Below, piece by piece: positions 58,045 to 60,919 of a stretch of 60,919 nucleotides of DNA. The stretch's first letter is position 1. Every line of letters starts with the position of its first letter. Source of the DNA: Cellulomonas cellasea (lineage in GTDB: Bacteria; Actinomycetota; Actinomycetes; Actinomycetales; Cellulomonadaceae); contig NZ_BJLR01000045.1 of assembly GCF_006538745.1 (NCBI RefSeq), forward strand, positions 1 to 60,919, given 5' to 3'. Under the pieces are notes generated by a model. It made no database searches and was not told the DNA's origin. It saw only the letters and a program-made list of their open reading frames with translations. The position numbers and the translations under genes were made by a program.

Positions 58045-58244
58045 GGGCGCGGCGGCGCGTCGCCGGTGCGGGCCGCACGTCGCCGCCCGGAGAACCGGGA
58101 CACCAGCAGGAGGACGGGCACCATCACGACGCCGCGCACCAGGCTCCTGTCCGCCTCCCAGCCCAGGCCCCAGTACGCCACGGCGGCGATCACCGCTCCG
58201 CCGAGGAGGGCGAGCAGCAGCAGCGGTCCATGGCGACGGAGCAT
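58041..58244 (-). CDS. 67-residue membrane protein
   Basis: Two membrane helices (about 6-25 and 38-52; LLLLALLGGAVIAAVAYWGL and GVVMVPVLLLVSRF) and a basic tail. No family recognised. ATG at 58244 with GGGAGGA eight bases upstream supports translation. It ends four bases inside the convergent dnaE2 gene. Confidence 0.65.
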   Translation of the reverse strand: MLRRHGPLLLLALLGGAVIAAVAYWGLGWEADRSLVRGVVMVPVLLLVSRFSGRRRAARTGDAPPRP

Positions 58245-58352
58245 GCGGCGATCCTCCCGTGCGACGCCGCCCGGCGCTCGCGGACGCGTCCACGCAGCCG
58301 TCGCGACGACGGTCGGCCCCGTATTTCGCTCCGGTGCGCCGGAACCCGTGGC

Positions 58353-58358
58353 TACGCT
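58353..58358 (+). promoter_or_regulatory. -10 TACGCT of the DapA-family gene
   Basis: TACGCT, 6 bases, ATG. Candidate leaderless promoter. Confidence 0.55.
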
Positions 58359-58364
58359 GCCCCG

Positions 58365-59291
58365 ATGTCGCTCTTCGGCCCGCTCGTCGCCTACGTCCCG
58401 ACCCCCCGCAGCGCCGACGGTGCGCTCGCCCCCGACGTCCTGGGCGACCTCGTCGACCGAGTCGTGGCGGCAGGCGCGAGCGGGGTGTGCGTGCTCGGCA
58501 GCGTCGGGACGTTCGCCTACCTCGACGCCGCGACGCGCCGCGCGGTCGTCGCAGCAGCGGTCGAGGCCGCCGCCGGGCGGGTGCCCGTCATGGCCGGGGT
58601 CGGCGCCCTCGCGACCCGTGACGTGCTCACGCTCGCGCGCGACGCCCAGGACGCCGGCGCGGACGCGCTCCTGCTGCCGACGACGTCCTACCTGCCCCTG
58701 ACCGACGACGAGGTCCTGGGCCTCGTGCGCGACGTGGCCGGGGCCGCCGACCGGCCCGTCTGGATCTACCACAACCCCGTCACCACCCGGTACGACTTCA
58801 GCGTCGAGGCGCTCCTGCGGGCCGCCGCGCTGCCCGGCGTGGGCGGGGTCAAGGACCGTGCGCCCGCCGCCGACGCCGTGCGTGCCCGCGCGGCCGCGGT
58901 CCTCGCCGGTGCCCCGGCCGACCTCGAGGTCGGCTACAGCGGGGACGTGCTCGGCGTGCACGGGCTGCTCGCGGGCGCCCGGACGTGGCACTCGGCGCTC
59001 GCGGGCGTCCTGCCCGGCCCGTACGCCGCCGTCGCGCACCTCGCCGCCCGGCGGGACGCGGAGGGGACGCTCGCGCTGCTCGACCACCTGGCGCCGCTCG
59101 TCGACCTCGTCATGGGCTCGGGCGGACCGCGTGCCATCCACGCCGTGGGTCAGCTGCTCGGCCTGCCGCTCGGTGACGTCCCGGCGCCGCTGCGGATGCC
59201 CGGGCCGGACGTGCGCGCGGAGCTCGAGGCCGCGCTGGAGGCCGTGCTCGACCGCTTCGCGGACGTGGACGCCGCGTCGACGTCCGGGTGA
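58365..59291 (+). CDS. DapA / N-acetylneuraminate lyase family aldolase
   Basis: 308 residues, TIM barrel. The Schiff-base Lys is in PGVGGVKDRAPAADA, and the Tyr of the active site in VWIYHNPVTTRY. The phosphate-loop-like GVCVLGSVGTFAYLD replaces the GTTGE motif of true DapA, so it is probably another aldolase of the family, not the lysine-pathway enzyme. ATG follows a -10 by 6 bases. Monocistronic. Confidence 0.88.
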   Translation: MSLFGPLVAYVPTPRSADGALAPDVLGDLVDRVVAAGASGVCVLGSVGTFAYLDAATRRAVVAAAVEAAAGRVPVMAGVGALATRDVLTLARDAQDAGADALLLPTTSYLPLTDDEVLGLVRDVAGAADRPVWIYHNPVTTRYDFSVEALLRAAALPGVGGVKDRAPAADAVRARAAAVLAGAPADLEVGYSGDVLGVHGLLAGARTWHSALAGVLPGPYAAVAHLAARRDAEGTLALLDHLAPLVDLVMGSGGPRAIHAVGQLLGLPLGDVPAPLRMPGPDVRAELEAALEAVLDRFADVDAASTSG

Positions 59292-59297
59292 CCGGGC

Positions 59298-59399
59298 TCA
59301 GTCGAACAGGCTGAACGCCCGCGCCAGGAGCCGGAACGGGAACGTCGCGGCCCGCACCAGGAGCCCGACCTCGACCGCCGAACCACGCCGAGGCGCGCA
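59298..59399 (-). other. in-frame extension after the permease stop codon
   Basis: Reading on from the TGA at 59400-59402 in the same frame gives 33 sense codons, then TGA. The tail has a protein-like amphipathic run (VGLLVRAATFPFRLLARAF). It has no ATG start; a GTG inside would give 19 residues. It may be a remnant of a longer C-terminus or a separate mini-gene lost by mutation. Confidence 0.3.
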
Positions 59400-60629
59400 T
59401 CAGTCGCCGATGCGCTCCGCGTCGTCGGGCAGTGCCTCGTCCTCGTCGGCCACGGGGTCCTCCATCGGCGGGTCGACGCGCCGCAGCCGCGAGAAGATCG
59501 CCCAGAACACGGCCACGAGCGGGACCGAGATCACGGCCCCGAGGATGCCGGCCGTGAGCGTTCCCCCGGTCACGACGAGCGCGACGACGACGGGGTGCAG
59601 CGAGACCTGCTTGCCCATGACGAGCGGCTGCAGGATGTGCCCCTCGAACTGCCCGATGAGCGCGATCCCGATACCGACGATCGCCGCCTGGATCGGGCCG
59701 TTCGCGGCGAGCGCCACGATCATCGCGATGATCATCGCCGCGGGGGCACCGATGAGCGGGATGAAGGCACCGATGAGCACGAGGACCGCGAGCGGTGCCG
59801 CGAGCGGGACACCGACGAACGACAGGAGCAGGAACGCCAGGAGCCCGTCGGTCGCCGCGATGATCATCGTGCCGCGCGTGTAGCCGGAGAACGTGTACCA
59901 ACCGGCGCTGGCCGCGGTCTTCCAGGTCTCACGGACGCGCGAGGGGAGCTGGTTGAGGAACCACACCCACATCTCACGGCCGCGCGCGAGGAAGAACACC
60001 GAGCAGAACGTCGCGAGCGCGAGCGCCGCGAAGACCTCCACCACCCCGCCGGCGCCGGCCGCGGCCTGCCCGGCGAGCTCGCCACCGTGCTCGACGACCC
60101 ACGCGCGCCCGTTGTCGATCCACTCGTTGAGCTGCTCGGTCGTCACGGTGAACGGCAGCGGGCCGTTCTCCAGGAAGTCGATGATGTCGTCGATGCCCTC
60201 GCCGAACTGGACCGACAGGCTCTCCCACTGCCCGGCTACGGAGACCCCGACGTACGTCAGCATCCCGAGCAGCACGAGGATCCCGCCGAGCAGGGACAGC
60301 GCCGTCGCGATCCCGCGCGGCATGATCCGTGCGAGCACGTCGACCGCGGGACGCAGCACCGCCGTCATGACGAGCGCGATGAACACTGCGACGAAGAGCA
60401 GCTGCACGCGCGAGGTCGCGTAGAAGATCAGGGCCACCGCTGCGACGACGACGAGCAGCCGCCACCCGACGCCCGCCATGACCCGCAACCAGTGCGGTGC
60501 CGTCTGCTCGACGCCGATCACCGACGGGTTGCGTCGCGCGCCGGCGACCTTGCGCGCCGCCGGGCTGGCTCCCGCGAGGAGACGGCTCGGGACGGGGGAG
60601 CGGTCGTTCGACGTGCTCTCCTCGGCCAT
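59400..60629 (-). CDS. AI-2E / PerM family membrane permease
   Basis: 409 residues with about eight membrane helices. The conserved PerM pattern is clear: LLFVAVFIALVMTAVLRPAV, an extracytoplasmic middle (about 165-250) with FGEGIDDIIDFL, then FLLLSFVGVPLAAPLAVLVL, GAFIPLIGAPAAM and GQFEGHILQPLVMGK. Function in actinobacteria unknown; related proteins have been linked to quorum signals or sodium export. ATG at 60629 has GGGAGG in front. Acidic tail of about 20 residues. Confidence 0.9.
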   Translation of the reverse strand: MAEESTSNDRSPVPSRLLAGASPAARKVAGARRNPSVIGVEQTAPHWLRVMAGVGWRLLVVVAAVALIFYATSRVQLLFVAVFIALVMTAVLRPAVDVLARIMPRGIATALSLLGGILVLLGMLTYVGVSVAGQWESLSVQFGEGIDDIIDFLENGPLPFTVTTEQLNEWIDNGRAWVVEHGGELAGQAAAGAGGVVEVFAALALATFCSVFFLARGREMWVWFLNQLPSRVRETWKTAASAGWYTFSGYTRGTMIIAATDGLLAFLLLSFVGVPLAAPLAVLVLIGAFIPLIGAPAAMIIAMIVALAANGPIQAAIVGIGIALIGQFEGHILQPLVMGKQVSLHPVVVALVVTGGTLTAGILGAVISVPLVAVFWAIFSRLRRVDPPMEDPVADEDEALPDDAERIGD

Positions 60630-60749
60630 CCCGACCTCCCGGTCCGGGGCGCTCGGGGATCTCACCCGAACCGCCCGTACGCTGCTGAAACGCCTGTCGG
60701 GGCCAGTGTGCCCCCCCGGGCCGATGCATGCTCGACCGCCGCACCGTGC

Positions 60750-60755
60750 TATGTT
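60750..60755 (+). promoter_or_regulatory. -10 TATGTT of tRNA-Leu
   Basis: TATGTT, one of the most AT-rich hexamers in the window, lies about 56 bases before the tRNA. No clear -35. This gives a short 5' leader that RNase P would remove. Confidence 0.55.
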
Positions 60756-60811
60756 TTCTGCCGCACCTGAGGGAGCGCCGGGAGTGCCCGACGTCCTCTC
60801 ACGGTCCACCT

Positions 60812-60894
60812 GTCCGGGTGGCGGAATGGCAGACGCGCTAGCTTGAGGTGCTAGTGCCCTAACGGGCGTGGGGGTTCAAGTCCCCCTCCGGACA
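60812..60894 (+). tRNA. tRNA-Leu (anticodon GAG)
   Basis: 83 bases. Acceptor stem GTCCGGG / TCCGGAC with one G-U pair, D-arm GCGGAATGGCAGACGC, anticodon stem CTAGC / GCTAG around loop TTGAGGT (anticodon GAG, reads CUC and CUU), a long variable arm with CCC/GGG, T-arm GGGGG-TTCAAGT-CCCCC, discriminator A. CCA is not encoded; CAC follows. Confidence 0.95.
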
Positions 60895-60902
60895 CACAGT
60901 TT

Positions 60903-60916
60903 GGGGATGCATCCCC
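60903..60916. terminator. palindrome after tRNA-Leu
   Basis: GGGGATGCATCCCC is a perfect 14-base palindrome 8 bases after the tRNA. It may be a terminator or processing stem; the window ends three bases later. Confidence 0.35.
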
Positions 60917-60919
60917 CGG

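Noticed and set aside
53739-58364. Upstream part of an 1850-codon plus-strand frame
   Set aside because: Only the part from 58365 shows family motifs (DapA). The rest is a shadow of imuB and dnaE2 in another frame.

Overview
The window is a gene-dense, very GC-rich segment of an actinobacterial chromosome. About 62 protein genes and one tRNA are supported, with almost no non-coding DNA, frequent GTG starts and many 4-base stop/start overlaps. Gene content (SteA/SteB, SufR-Suf, InhA-type FabI, ImuA-ImuB-DnaE2, DUF3099) points to the order Micrococcales, and a Cellulomonas-like organism is my best guess from gene order. That is inference, because no 16S gene is present. No prophage, insertion sequence, CRISPR array or resistance island was seen. 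This is core chromosome, not accessory DNA.

Layout. (1) 202-16569, plus strand: a very large RG-rich/TPR/acidic protein, HAD phosphatase, small protein, TlyA, NAD kinase, RecN, SteA, SteB, an MraY/WecA-like membrane enzyme, MurJ, a GT4 glycosyltransferase, PyrG and a NUDIX hydrolase. The order matches the M. tuberculosis block Rv1691-Rv1700 as I remember it, with three envelope genes inserted between steB and pyrG. (2) 16544-26476: heme A synthase and an ABC-2 transporter on the minus strand, divergent from the full suf operon sufR-B-D-Rieske-C-S-U-T. A CAAC-N6-GTTG operator lies in the divergent region, and a strong bidirectional hairpin ends the operon. (3) 26640-29703, minus: zinc metallopeptidase and a complete ECF biotin importer (BioY-M-N). 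(4) 30042-38814: ABC-F ATPase, SURF1, two small proteins, FabG-FabI, SixA, SerB, and the divergent glycogen genes glgC/glgA. (5) 38921-46422: an unknown gene back to back with a lone ABC ATPase, NfeD-SPFH, and a heterodimeric ABC exporter. (6) 46557-51397: MFS transporter, SpoU methyltransferase, two tiny conserved-looking proteins, GNAT, YbaK and PEBP. (7) 51504-58044: SOS-controlled mutagenesis cassette (perfect SOS box, imuA-like, imuB, dnaE2). (8) 58041-60919: small membrane protein, DapA-family protein, AI-2E/PerM-type permease and tRNA-Leu(GAG).

How parts work together. Suf supplies Fe-S clusters under SufR feedback. FabG and FabI form the reductive arm of fatty-acid elongation. SteA/SteB, the MraY-like enzyme, MurJ and the GT4 protein form one translationally coupled chain that suggests envelope assembly. 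ImuA-ImuB-DnaE2 is the damage-induced translesion polymerase complex.

Two patterns cross the whole window. At least 13 transcription units have a TAnnnT -10 element exactly 6-8 bases before the start codon, the signature of leaderless mRNAs. Several proteins carry long low-complexity, repeat-built extensions. I do not see a clearly undescribed multi-gene system. The strongest candidates for new biology are the charge-segregated RG-TPR-acidic protein and the SteAB/MraY-like/MurJ/GT4 operon.
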